This document shows, piece after piece, positions 1 through 10,826 of a stretch of DNA of 64,000 nt. The stretch is from Cladocopium goreaui (lineage: Eukaryota; Sar; Dinophyceae; Suessiales; Symbiodiniaceae), in NCBI GenBank assembly GCA_947184155.2, contig CAMXCT020001405.1, forward strand, positions 62,001 to 126,000, in the 5' to 3' direction. Within the stretch, counting starts at the first letter, position 1. Every line of letters starts with the position of its first letter. The notes beneath the pieces are model-generated. The model was not told where the DNA came from, searched no databases, and saw only the letters and a program-made list of their open reading frames with translations. Both the position numbers and the translations under genes were made by a program.

Positions 1-1376
1 TACCAAATGATATCTCAATGGTTTGACTATTAGAATATGATGTGTGGACATGAAGTTATTCTCTAATCGATATAGTAACCGTTGATGTTAGTACCAGTTC
101 ATAACTAAGCGTTAATCTATTTTTGTAATATATATATATTGTGCACTTATTGAAACCATTGACAGTGATATAAGATATTGGCATACTGAAAGTTATATAG
201 TGACTAGAATAGGTTTACTTCTCCATCTCGAACTATAGATGATTGCTAACTAACAATAGTATGATTTAATGGGTATATAGTGTCTATTGACTAGTTGTAT
301 TTATCAACTGCTTAATCCCTATCATATACCAGCAATACTATATCTTAATTAGTTTGTATGAATCTAGCATCTATTGCTTAAATCATAATGTGGGCAAAGC
401 AATGGCATAAACCATCCCCCAGTCATCACCATTTTTTAGGTGGGATTCAAACCATTCCCAGTCATGGGTGGTCTATGGCATTGTTTTACCCACATTATAC
501 CACCTTCTTTCTGTTCACATCAAGAAAAACTGGGATTTATGGATATTGACCCATAGCGACGGTTGATTTCATGGAAAATCTATCTACAAATGGATGATTT
601 GAGGGTACCCCCATCTTAGGAAACCTCCATATAGTATCATTCTATAGAGGGCTATTATGGGTAAGATGATGATGGAATAGTGTATATATGGATGTTCGTC
701 CCCTAGCAAAATGTATCGACAGCTATTGACCCATGGCTATTTCTGGGATATTAATGGGAGATTTACTGTGATTAAACATCCACATTATATTATCTATTAT
801 CTATTATCTATTATTATATAGTATCTACTGTTTATATATCCATTATATACAAAATAGATAATAATTATAATAGCTAATAATAGAAATATCATATTGGTAA
901 GTTATATAAACAGTAGATAAGGTATATATATAGTATATCCAATATCTACTGTTTGTATATAATCTAGTATTATATATATATTGTTTATCTATTGTTATCT
1001 ACTGTTTGTATATAAAAATATATGGGTAAGGGTAAATACCTATAGATACCATTTTTAGGGGGATGAACATCCATTTACCAGCTATTTTGATGTTCACTAG
1101 GGGTACAAGGTTTTGACCCACTGCCATCGCAGCTCCAGCACCTGCACCGTGGCCGAACGCGTCGTCGCGCTCTGCAGGCGCCGCACACCGTCGTCCGCGT
1201 GGAAGGCCAAGCCGGCACGCTCCACTTCCTCAACGAAGAACGTGATGGGTTAATAAAGGGTTAATGACCATTAGTTAATGACAAATAATGGTAAAATAAT
1301 GGTTAATAATAATGGTTACTAATGGCAAATAATGGTTAATTATAATGGTTAACTAAGGGTTAACATATATATATAT
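1..1376. other. AT-rich non-coding DNA
   Basis: Mostly AT-rich sequence without a credible long reading frame. It contains one inverted-repeat element (386-498), runs of TATATA and TTATCTA, and a GC-rich island at about 1129-1229. The island is bounded by possible splice sites and is open in several frames on both strands, so it may be an isolated exon, but I could not decide the strand. The stretch 1245-1370 is a loose array of GGTTAATAATGGTTAA-like words, also seen near 22.4 and 37.0 kb. Confidence 0.6.
386..498. mobile_element. Small inverted-repeat element, family M3
   Basis: The ends are inverted: TAATGTGGG at the left and ACCCACATTA at the right, with GCAATGGCATAAACCATC inside the left arm and CTATGGCATTGTTTTACC inside the right arm. 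About 110 bp and non-coding. Related copies lie near 22.25, 23.98, 28.60 and 40.66 kb. This is the form of a miniature inverted-repeat element (MITE); no transposase for it is seen in the window. Confidence 0.6.
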
Positions 1377-1603
1377 AGCGACGGACTGAAACTTAGAATG
1401 CCGCCATGTTTGTTAAGATTTTTAACGGTGCCACTTAGAATGCCTTTTTTTTGGCCTCACTTAGAATGCCTCCATCGCTAAAACATTCAAACCTGCGAGC
1501 TGGACTTTTATGAGGCATTCTAAGTGCGCATGTTTATCGCCATATTTGGAGACCCTTTCAATATTTTTTTGGTCCAAGGCATTCTAAGTTTCAGTCCGTT
1601 GCT
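1377..1603. mobile_element. Inverted-repeat element with CATTCTAAG motif (family M1), short copy
   Basis: The left arm at 1377-1402 (AGCGACGGACTGAAACTTAG then AATGCC) is the near-exact reverse complement of the right arm at 1578-1603, which reads GGCATTCTAAGTTTCAGTCC then GTTGCT. Between them lie further copies of the core word in both orientations (near 1433, 1463 and 1512). The left flank is TATATATATA, suggesting insertion into TA-rich DNA. No coding capacity. The left arm could also pair with right arms at about 3767 or 4439, giving a larger nested element. Confidence 0.65.
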
Positions 1604-1712
1604 ATTAGAGATATAGACTTAAACTCTTGATGGCATATAAAATTTATTATATAATCCCCTGTTCTGGTGTGAATATGCTAGTTGTTGTCCCCTAAATCGC
1701 ATTTGTGAGTTT

Positions 1713-2656
1713 CAGGAGAAAGGAAAGGAGAAAGGAAAGGAGAAAGGAAAGGAGAAAGGAAAGGAGAAAGGAAAGGAGAAAGGAAAGGAGAAATGAAAGG
1801 AGAAAGGAAAGGAGAAAGGAAAGGAGAAAGGAAAGGAGAAAGGAAAGGAGAAAGGAAAGGAGAAAGGAAAGGGGAAAAGCAAGGAGAAAGGAAAGGAGAA
1901 AGGAAAGGAGAAAGTAAAGGAGAAAGGAANNNNNNNNNNNNNNNNNNNNNNNNNNNNNNNNNNNNNNNNNNNNNNNNNNNNNNNNNNNNNNNNNNNNNNN
2001 NNNNNNNNNNNNNNNNNNNNNNNNNNNNNAGGAGAAAGGAAAGGAGAAAGGAAAGGAGAAAGGAAAGGAGAAAGGAAAGGAGAAAGGAAAGGAGAAAGGA
2101 AAGGAGAAAGGAAAGGAGAAAAGAAAGGAGAAAGGAAAGGAGAAAAGAAAGGAGAAAGGAAAGGAGAAAGGAAAGGAGAAAGGAAAGGAGAAAGGAAAGG
2201 AGAAAGGAAAGGAGAAAGGAAAGGAGACAGGAAAGGAGAAAGGAAAGGAGAAAGGAAAGGAGAAAGGAAAGGAGAAAGGAAAGGAGAAAGGAAAGGAGAA
2301 AGGAAAGGAGAAAGAAAAGGAGAAAGGAAAGGAGAAAGGAAAGGAGAAAGGAAAGGAGAAAGGAAAGGAGAAAGGAAAGGAGAAAGGGGAGGAGAAAGGA
2401 AAGGAGAAAGGAAAGGAGAAAGGAAAGAAGAAAGGAAAGGAGAAAGGAAAGGAGAAAGGAAAGGAGAAAGGAAAGGAGAAAGGAAAGGAGAAAGGAAAGG
2501 AGAAAGGAAAGGAGAAAGGAAAGGAGAAAGGAAAGGAGAAAGGAAAGGAAAAAGGAAAGGAAAAAGGAAAGGAAAAAGGAAAGGAAAAAGGAAAGGAAAA
2601 AGGAAAGGAAAAAGGAAAGGAAAAAGAAGGAAAGAGGAAAGGAAAGAGGAAAGGAT
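1713..2656. repeat. 12-bp purine minisatellite (GGAGAAAGGAAA)n, array 1
   Basis: A near-perfect tandem array of a 12-bp all-purine unit, GGAGAAAGGAAA, with scattered point variants and a GGAAAAAGGAAA variant block at the right end. It is open in several frames only because it lacks T, and would encode (ERRK)n or its complement; it is not a gene. It is interrupted by an assembly gap, so the true length is unknown. Confidence 0.95.
1930..2029. other. Assembly gap of 100 N
   Basis: Exactly 100 N within the purine minisatellite. The round number suggests a scaffolding placeholder rather than a measured distance. Confidence 0.97.
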
Positions 2657-2829
2657 TGGTGTGACATTCTAAGTGTTACAAATGCAGCCGGGAGGGGCAA
2701 AAATCGTCAAGGAAAGCATAATTCATGTGGAAATCAGCAAAAAACATAAAACGCATGCCCCCAAAACCCTTGGACGCATTCTATGTGTAACATTTTTGGC
2801 AGCATTCTAAGTGTAAAACCGCCTGGTTG
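2657..2829. repeat. 172-bp M1-related spacer, copy 1
   Basis: Unique-looking segment between the two purine arrays. It is about 96 percent identical by eye to 3585-3757. It contains CATTCTAAGTGTTAC, GCATTCTATGTGTAAC and CATTCTAAGTGTAAAACC, i.e. three copies of the M1 core word. Together with the adjacent purine array it forms a duplicated unit of about 930 bp. Confidence 0.85.
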
Positions 2830-3584
2830 AAAGGAAAGGAGAAAGGAAAGGAGAAAGGAAAGGAGAAAGGAAAGGAGAAAGGAAAGGAGAAAGGAAAGGA
2901 GAAAGGAAAGGAGAAAGGAAAGGAAGAAGGAAAGGAAAAAGGAAAGGAAAAAGGAAAGGAAAAAGGAAAGGAAAAAGGAAAGGAAAAAGGAAAGGAGAAA
3001 GGAAAGGATAATTGGAAAGGAGAAAGGAAAGGAGAAAGGAAAGGAGAAAGGAAAGGAGAAAGGAAAGGAGAAAGGAAAGGAGAAAGGAAAAAGGAAAGGA
3101 AAAAGGAAAGGAAAGGAGAAAGGAAAGGAGAAAGGAAAGGAGAAAGGAAAGGAGAAAGGAAAGGAGAAAGGAAAGGAGAAAGGAAAAGAGAAAGGAAAGG
3201 AGAAAGGAAAGGGGAAAGGAAAGGAGAAAGGAAAGGAGAAAGGAAAGGAGAAAGGAAAGGGGAAAGGAAAAAGGAAAGGAAAAAGGAAAGGAAAAAGGAA
3301 AGGAAAAAGGAAAGGAAAAAGGAAAGGAAAAAGGAAAGGAAAAAGGAAAGCAAAAAGGAAAGGAAAAAGGAAAGCAAAAAGGAAAGCAAAAAGGAAAGCA
3401 AAAAGGAAAGCAAAAAGGAAAGCAAAAAGGAAAGGAAAAAGGAAAGGAAAAAAGACATGAAAAAGGAAAGGAAAAAGGAAAGCAAAAAGGAAAGCAAAAA
3501 GGAAAGCAAAAAGGAAAGCAAAAAGGAAAGCAAAAAGGAAAGGAAAAAGGAAAGGAAAAAAGACATGAAAAAGGAAAGGATAGG
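2830..3584. repeat. Purine minisatellite, array 2
   Basis: Second array of GGAGAAAGGAAA and GGAAAAAGGAAA units, with a right-hand block of AGCAAAAAGGAA variants and two GACATGAAAAAGG interruptions (about 3452 and 3562). The duplicated interruption implies unequal crossing-over or segmental duplication inside the array. Non-coding. Confidence 0.93.
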
Positions 3585-3757
3585 TGTGGCATTCTAAGTG
3601 TTACAAATGCAGCCGGGAGGGACAAAAATCGTCAAGGAGAGCATAATTCATGTGGAAATCAGCAAAAAACATAAAACACATGCCCCCAAAACCCTTGGAC
3701 GCATTCTATGTGTAACATTTTTGGCAGCATTCTAAGTGTAAAACCGTCTGGTTAACT
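3585..3757. repeat. 172-bp M1-related spacer, copy 2
   Basis: Second copy of the segment at 2657-2829, with the same three CATTCTAAG/CATTCTATG words and only a few substitutions. It is followed at 3767-3792 by an M1-type right arm (CATTCTAAGTTTCAG). Confidence 0.85.
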
Positions 3758-3766
3758 TTCCAAAAC

Positions 3767-4464
3767 GTCATTCTAAGTTTCAGTTCTCGACTATATATAT
3801 TTATTTTTATGCTTTTGTAATATACAAATGAAAAATCGAGAGAACAATGAGCAAGCTCCCCTTCCTTGTGGTGAACTGTCGTTTCATAAAAACAACGTGC
3901 GTGTGATTGTATGCGTGTGTATGTGTGCAACAAGTTGAATTCTTTGTATATAAGTGGTGTGGCGTCAGTCGCTGGGATGGCGGCATAGCGGGCAGCGAGT
4001 GAAAGGAAACCTCCCATGAGATTGGATTTATATACAATTATTCATATGAAATAGTAAATTTATACAATCCTTCAAACCATGTGTTTCACAAAAAAAACAG
4101 AGATTTTGCAACAGAATGATGACATTTGTATATGTTTTTGGCGGCATTCTATGTGGGCTGCACAAAGTACATAAAACCCCACGTACACCGAGTATTTTGA
4201 AAATATGGGCTTCAAATGTTTGACATGCTGTGACCTGGGCTTTTTGGCCGGAGGCATTCTATGTGTGGCACTCAATCTCATATTACGCTGTAAATTCTCA
4301 CAAAATTTACCTACGAACGACTCATTACAAAAAGACCAGGTCAAATTACAGGTACCCGAAAATTGCATTTTACCAGGGTTTTTTAAGATTTTGCCCCCGC
4401 GGCGGCATTCTTTAGGACAGCGCGACCTGAAGGGGTGCGGCATTCTAAGTTTCAGTCCGTAACT
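3767..4464. repeat. M1 right-arm cluster
   Basis: Begins with one M1 right arm (about 3767-3792) and ends with another (4439-4464), each followed by CTATATATAT. Core words recur at about 4145, 4253 and 4405. No credible coding sequence. The repeated arms next to TATATA suggest nested or tandem insertions of the same element into TA-rich sites. Confidence 0.6.
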
Positions 4465-6005
4465 ATATATATATACTTCTATGGTTTTTTGCAAAGTTCT
4501 ATGGTCAAAAGTTGTTGAAATGGGTGAAAGGTTCATGGATGTAAGAATCAGGATGTCTCAGCAACTAAGAATGGTAACTTAAGCCATGACAATAGGGATT
4601 GAGGCGGTAAGAAATTAGAGCTTCAGCATGTTTCAGCCCTGAAAAAAGGGAGTCGACCCACAAGAAATGTGGACTGAAGCTGAATTCTAATCCGTCAAAT
4701 GTAGATTTCACCAACAAAAGTTGGTAGCTCGAAAACAATAGCGATGTTTGCCCAACGCTGGGGATTCGACCCATCGAGACTCACGTGGATGCAGTTCCAC
4801 TAATTAGTGGCTTTGGTTTCACCATAGTTGGCTTATATTCCACTAGTGGGTTATATTTCACCATAGTTGTTATAGTTATATTCAAACCATAGTTGTATGG
4901 CTTATATTCCCATGATCATACTGAATACTGTCAGAACCCCAACGAGACATCCCAAAAATCCCGCAGCTGCCGCACCTGGAAAGGGATGTCCAGCATATCA
5001 GCGACTGCCAGCCTACCAGATTTGTCAATTTCAGCGTGTCCAAAAGTGTCAACTCTGCAGTGTTGAGTTGCGGGGTGACCTTCTGGTAATCAAACATGGC
5101 TGGAAAAGCCGCCATGTATAGATGATTTTCCCAGCTGCTGCGGTTGCGCTTGGGGGGGGCCCAACATCGCCCAAGGTCGAACATCAACGCAACGGCCTGG
5201 TGTAGTGAAGTGTCTTGTTCTTCCATTCGTTCCAGCAAGCCTGTCGTTCGTAAGCGTACACCCCCCACAACATGCTCTGGCAGTTCAACATTGCTATGCA
5301 AGTCATTGGTCATTTAGTGAAATGAATTACCAGATTTACCTACCAAAAATTGTCATGTTCCATCGCTATCTTAAATTGCCAGAAGGTATATAAACCACTT
5401 GTATTTGCTGTGACCCGCTGTCTGTCTGATCTGCACTGACCCAGTGCTGGGCCTCCAACATGTTGTGGTAAAATCCCAAATTTCTGATAGTAAACCTCTA
5501 ATAATTTAACAGTTTGCGAACTGGAAAATAACCATATTTTTTTATGGTAAATCATTGAACTAGCTATGGGCCATGGTTTCCATAGCTATGTAACAAATCA
5601 CCAGAAGGGTACCACTGCTACACCAGTTCCAAAGGATGATTATCAAATCGGTGTCAATACCTGTGGGACAGGTATTGACCCCATCCTCTCATATACCCCA
5701 TGATATGTTCCATTACCCGGTCATTGCCCTCTGGTAATCAAACGGGGCACTGGAAAATCCTCCATGAACTAATTCGTTAAATACCTTTTTTTTTCCCAGG
5801 ATTTATCCCAGTTATTGTGTGCAATTTAAATGAAATCCGTATTTTGGCGCGTTAAATACTCCGTGTTTCCGATTCCAGTTGGATCATATTTCAGCAATCT
5901 AATATCTCATCAAACCCAAAATATTGCACGTATGGACAATATCGCACTACCAATGTCTATTGCATCAATGTCCCGAACACGGATATATCAATGTCCCGAT
6001 TATAC

Positions 6006-6109
6006 TACCCTCTGGTAAACTAACATAACTATGCAAAATCACCATTTTTAATGGGAAAACTCACTATGAATGGCCATTTTCAATAGCTATGTTAGTTTAC
6101 CAAAGGGTA
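6006..6109. mobile_element. Family M2 miniature inverted-repeat element
   Basis: About 104 bp with long inverted ends: TACCCTCTGGTAAACTAACA at the left, and TAGCTATGTTAGTTTACC followed by AAAGGGTA at the right. Non-coding. Near-identical copies occur at 37349-37455 and 41151-41254, a shortened one at 6390-6455 and a diverged one near 47178-47302. Family membership is firm by comparison within the window; a mobilising transposase is not visible. Confidence 0.75.
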
Positions 6110-6389
6110 TCATGTGGAAACGGGAAACTCTTGGTGACTCCTTAGCTCCCCGTTGGGAATATAGCAACCATAGCTCCCATAGGGAGGTTTGTGGTCACAT
6201 CTCCAAACCCAACACGTATGGAATGAAAGAATTCCTATAACTAGTTGGTGAAATATCATCAATCATATATAAGCCCATCAGAGCAACTGTTAGTTGGGCC
6301 AAAATCATAAACCTACCATAAATAGCTGGTTGGGCCAAAATCAACGATTTATGATTGGTCTAAGGGCCATTTATCTGTATTATATATGG

Positions 6390-6455
6390 TACCCTCTGGG
6401 AATTTAACTTGAAAATTGCCATTTAGTTCGTGGATTTATAATTTACCAGGGGGTA
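6390..6455. mobile_element. Shortened family M2 element
   Basis: Starts TACCCTCTGGGAATTTAAC and ends AATTTACCAGGGGGTA. It is an internally deleted relative of the 104-bp M2 elements that keeps both ends. Confidence 0.6.
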
Positions 6456-7157
6456 TATCACCATTGATCACCATAAATTATCATTATTTTAACCACTATT
6501 AATATCTATTACTCACTATTAACCACTATATCCAGAGGGTATATCTATCAGTATTATATATGGTACCAACCATTAGTTTCACCCATGTTTGGTAACGGTT
6601 TCACGGCTCCACCTCGTTGCACTGCACCGACAGGCTCCAACTGGCCACGGCTTCTACCCTGACGCCACGCTCGGGGCGCACACCTGAAAATGTCGATGGA
6701 CTGACAAGAAGTGCTGATACAAGAAGAGATGGGTAAATAGTAAATAGTTTTTTTAATATATATATATATAATTATTTATTTATATCAATGAATAAGTAAA
6801 TAGATTTTCAAAAAATGATGGGTTGTGTCAGTTCTCCTAGACTAAAAAAACATTCCTGGACTGTGCTGAAACGTCCTGACCTGGCTATGAGTTAAAACCT
6901 TGGCACCCGGCTGGTGTCGATTTCCCCAGTCATATGGTAAATTCATTAATTTTGACCTATCTCCATATCCCATGAAATCCTATTCATATGGATTAACTAT
7001 AATTCGTTACATTTAAGCCAACATATCCCCATTAATATCCCAAATGGCGATTCCGGTTGTGAGTTTGCTGTCTCATCCCCTTTAACTATAGTTATATCCC
7101 CACATCATCCCAATTTCCCCGTATCAATTTTCCTATCTCCCCGTGAATTTGTCGTGC

Positions 7158-10100
7158 CATGAGCCAAGTGACATTGGCCACGTGCCACCACGGCGTTAGG
7201 GCCGCATGTGTCGGTGCAGGAGGCGGTGAAGTGATCGAAGAGCTTCTCTTCCATGAAGCATTGATAGATGGGAGAGAATTCCAAGGCATCCTGGGCATTT
7301 TTGTTGGGATCTACGGATGATTTTTGTTGCAAAATGAAAGGATCTAATGGCAATGGGGAGACAAGTTCTTATAGATGGTCTCCAACAAAAATGATGTTTT
7401 AAATTGTTTTAATATCACGGGGAGCCTTCTCCCACGTCCGCTGACCGCGACCCAGTCGCGAGCGTGCCTTCTCGGCCGCAAGCAGTGCGCCACAGAGGCA
7501 GCACCAGGAAAAACGGGTGCACAAAGATTGCAAAAGACAGGCCAAACACTAGACATTGGAAACGTTGGAGATTATATTGGGATATACTTTTGTTTTATGG
7601 GATAATATATATATAGAGAGAGAGAGAGGGAGATAGTGATTATATACCGTATATAATTGATCGATATTGTTAAATGTGTGAGAATTCCATCCTCAACTGC
7701 TTTTGAAAATTCAGACACCCTGACGGTGGTGATGAGAGTGTTCAGCAGTGTATACAAGTAAACATATGCAGCATGTACGTTACACAGATTCAAACATTAT
7801 CTATATAGTTAAATCATATTAATCATATATTATATATATATGTATATGTTAGATAGATGTACACACATAAGAGAGGTGGAGAGTGTGAGAGGGCAGCTAT
7901 TACCCTTTTTTGCAACAGGCAGAAGTTCAGAGAGTCTCGAGGGATTCATTCCCGTCACCTCAACTATCTCTCACTGTTGTATTTACTTGACAGCATGGAT
8001 TTGGTCAAACAAAACAACAGCATTGGTCGTAAACGTATGATCGTCATTTATCTATTTATTCTAATATGTTTCTATTTTCCATGTCTCTATGTATATGCAT
8101 AATTATGCATATATATACCTTTTGAAATGAATGATTTGGAGCCTCCAAAAGCTAGTGCTCCAGGCCCCCAACATCAACGTTTCTTTCATCCCAGGCTCCC
8201 AATTCATTTTCGCCATCTCATCATCAATGATCTCTTCAATTAAGCCGTTGGGCAATGGCGTGGTCGTGCCAACAGTGCCCCCCTGACGAGAAAATATGGG
8301 AGATGATAGGTTGCAGGAATGGGATGTGATGGCATTTAATGGGATATGATTGATAGGGAAATATACATGGGAGATCATGGAATATTCATGGAATGTTCAT
8401 GGAATGTTCATAGGATGTTCATGGCATATTGAGTGATACCCTCCGGCATCATCAAACATGACTGGGAAATCCCCGAACTATCTGGGCATCTATGGTAAAA
8501 TTGTCAGACTAAATGGGGAATTTTGCAGCAAGCCTTGTTTGTTTACTGGATGGTAGCTGCAGACATAACCACCGATGATCAGCACAGAAGAATCAGGTAG
8601 GCTGCCGGTGGGTGAGCCGACAGCGGGCAACACTAGATCTATTCGAAAGAGGACTTGGGCTGTCAGGTGCAACGTGGAGAAGTCAAGAAAATTTGATCAC
8701 ATTTAGCATTTTTAAAATCAGGTCATGTGCAACTATGGCACTTCACAACAAACCATACACCGGCAAGTGATATAGTCTGTCTCTGAAGCGGCCTTCTTCC
8801 AGACCAAAATGCCAAAGATCCTGTTGTCACCTCGGAGCCCACACAGTAAGCGGCGGTTTTTCACTTTCACTGGAAACAGACATGCCATTTTTTGGCATGT
8901 CTAACCAGGTGCATCAGGTGCTCCCTGAGCCGCCCGGCTGACGTCGCCAGAGCCTGGAGTGGATGTGTAGCTCATGTTCTTGACGCTCACGACCTGCAGG
9001 TCGGAACCTGACTCCCCAGCCACCAGCTCGGGACCGTTCTTCACGAAGACTATGGCATCTTGGGTGGTATGAGCATAGGTGTCCTGAGCCCACACTGCGG
9101 TCCATGTTGATCCTCAAGATTCTGCGTCCTGTTACCCCTCCAACTCAAAGGCCGGGACCTGCTATCACTCCAGGACACGCGGACCATCGTTTCACTTCGT
9201 GGCTAGTACAACCATGGTTTCTAAGTCCCAACTTCAAAAAGGCTCTTACCAGTCTTACCAACTGTATCATAGGAGGTGACACTACAGTAGATCCCATCAT
9301 TTACTGTATCATACTGTATCCAAGTGTGATCAACCCAAACATCCCTTAAATATCCCTTAAATGTTCAAGCCATTGCCACCACGCCACATTGCTGCACACG
9401 CGCAGATGCACGTGTGGCACTGAGATCCAATTCGTCACAAAGTACGTGGACGGCGCTTGGACTCGGATCGTTACCGTGCCATCGGTGCCCACCAACTGAT
9501 TGCCTCCGTTGAAGTCCGCGTCGCCGTACTTGGGATAGGCGTCGGTCATCCAGCCATAGACCGCACATCCTGCGAGCCCGTGAAACTGGGGATTGGACGG
9601 CGGAAGCTAGAATTCTATGGAAATTCTAAGATGATTTCACAGAAAAGACGAACTAAGAGTGGAATCTCCAAACATGTTCTTTTTTTGTTTCCCCCATGTA
9701 TCGGAATGAAAATCAGACCACCGATAAACCCCGCTCCGGCCAGGCTGATGTGTGGATTCCAAGGGGTTTCGGACTTTCGAGGCGACCACCACGCCAAATG
9801 CACCGGATGCTCCGGAGTGGAAGGCGTCAGGTTACCCAGCACGATTTCGATGTCATACCTTGGGCGGGGCTGGGCGTCGAAAACAGGGGGAAAAGGACTG
9901 AGAGCAGGATGCAATCGCATTGCGGGGGAACCATATCTAGATACCTAGATACCTAGATAGAAAGATAGATAGATAGGTAGCTAGATAGATAGATAGATAG
10001 ACATCATGTCACATCGCATCACATCGCATTACATCGCATCACATCACATCACATCACATCACATCTCACATATAATATACATGTAAAAATCTATTGTATG

Positions 10101-10292
10101 CATATAATTATAATTGATATGAATCATATCTATCAAAAATGGCACCACTTCAGCGGAAGTTGGTTTCATGGTTTTGCCATGGCGCTGGGCAGGCCCTTCA
10201 GAGATGTAGGCACTGCACTTGTATTGCGAATTGAGCTCACAGCCGGCCACTTTGTGGTCCCACTCGTCACACTTCCCCCAAATGTGGTTCTC
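7158..10292 (-). CDS. Multi-exon gene of unknown function, extracellular-like protein (partial)
   Basis: Not recognised. A chain of minus-strand exons: 10292-10149 (48 codons; CDEWDHKVAGCE, cysteine-containing), 9869-9741 (43 codons; RYDIEIVLGNLTPST), 9606-9380 (GCAVYGWMTDAYPKYGD ... NWISVPHVHLRVCS), 9094-8906 (DAIVFVKNGPELVAG), 8659-8547 (VLFRIDLVLPAVGS), 8282-8119 (NGLIEEIIDDEMAKMNWEPG) and probably 7310-7158 (FDHFTASCTDTCGP). Exons 10292, 9869 and 9606 join in phase 0. Exons 9094, 8659 and 8282 join in phases 1 and 0 without a stop. The joins 9606 to 9094 and 8282 to 7310 are not settled. Acceptors are AG; donors include GT and GC. Codons are rich in C and G at third positions. The 9606 exon weakly recalls the His-x-His strand of intradiol dioxygenase-like domains; this is only a resemblance. 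Upstream exons would lie beyond element 1, which sits in the adjoining intron. Confidence 0.5.
9950..10072. repeat. Tetranucleotide and pentanucleotide microsatellites (GATA)n and (CATCA)n
   Basis: A block of ATAGATAGATAG repeats is followed directly by ACATCACATCACATC-type pentamers, inside an intron of the adjacent exon chain. Confidence 0.9.
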
Positions 10293-10492
10293 CTTTCTTC
10301 GCAGGAAAAAAATCAAAACATGAAAAAAGAGGAAGAAGGCGGCAACAAAGCTCAGCAAGACACAAGTTTGCGTCTTCACCCAATTGATCTTAAACTATGT
10401 GTATATACATATATACATATCAGTGTCATTATATACTGTATACTAAGTAATTCATATATTCTAGTGTGTATGTATGTGTATTATATATATAT

Positions 10493-10609
10493 AAGTTCTC
10501 AAGCTCCAGCGCATGTTTTCCTTGCTGATTGCACTCAGTGAGTAAAGGTACACAACTTTCAGACCTGGCTGGGTCAAACATGACCAGCACTGAAAGAACT
10601 TCACCCGCT
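10493..10609 (-). repeat. Element 1 split direct repeat B' (3' end)
   Basis: Starts AAGTTCTCAAGCTCCAGCGC and matches 10703-10819 almost exactly, the difference being a G/A at position 10607. It forms the outer 3' end of element 1 and abuts a TATATATA tract. Confidence 0.92.
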
Positions 10610-10653
10610 TGGCAAGTCTGTAAAAGTGGGATGGGCCCAAGATCCTGGGTGGG

Positions 10654-10703
10654 ATGACTTGAGCAGCAAGTTAACGGCAGTCACAATCGAACTTAATGTT
10701 CCA
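10654..10703 (-). repeat. Element 1 split direct repeat A'
   Basis: Fifty bases identical to the 5' terminus at 18147-18196 (TGACTTGAGCAGCAAGTTAA and following). It directly abuts repeat B, as in the internal junction of split-direct-repeat elements, and is separated from B' by a 44-bp spacer. Confidence 0.92.
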
Positions 10704-10819
10704 AGTTCTCAAGCTCCAGCGCATGTTTTCCTTGCTGATTGCACTCAGTGAGTAAAGGTACACAACTTTCAGACCTGGCTGGGTCAAACATGACCAGCAC
10801 TGAAAGAACTTCACCCACT
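10703..10819 (-). repeat. Element 1 split direct repeat B
   Basis: Internal copy of the 3' end repeat, placed between the pol stop codon (10827) and A'. In YR elements the B A' B' arrangement is thought to template recovery of full ends from a circular intermediate. Confidence 0.92.
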
Positions 10820-10826
10820 TCTCCCA

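Larger units (their letters stand above)
4465..7157. other. Non-coding stretch with small repeats
   Basis: AT-rich DNA carrying family M2 inverted-repeat elements (6006-6109 and 6390-6455) and fragments with the word CCCTCTGGTAATCAAAC near 5730. A GC-rich island at about 6606-6697 is flanked by possible splice sites and may be a minus-strand exon, but frame and strand are uncertain. Nothing else coding could be supported. Confidence 0.5.

Noticed and set aside
1129-1229. Possible exon in a GC-rich island
   Set aside because: Open in more than one frame on both strands, with no phased neighbour.
1678-3674. Long open frames on both strands (poly Ser-Phe-Leu, Arg-Lys-Glu, Gly-Lys repeats)
   Set aside because: They are translations of the 12-bp purine minisatellite, which lacks stops because it lacks T (or A on the other strand).
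8765-8875. Exon-like frame GDNRIFGILVWKKAASETDY
   Set aside because: The flanking exons 9094-8906 and 8659-8547 already join in matching phase. Including this segment breaks the phase, and its acceptor is poor.
9380-9606. Intradiol dioxygenase assignment from the PHVHLRV strand
   Set aside because: Only one strand resembles the family; the iron-ligand tyrosines could not be placed, so no function is assigned.
10297-10379. Hydrophobic N-terminal segment (VAAFFLFFHVLIFFL) as a membrane anchor for the 10.3 kb exon
   Set aside because: The same bases form a pyrimidine-rich tract directly before a good AG acceptor, so they are more likely intron.
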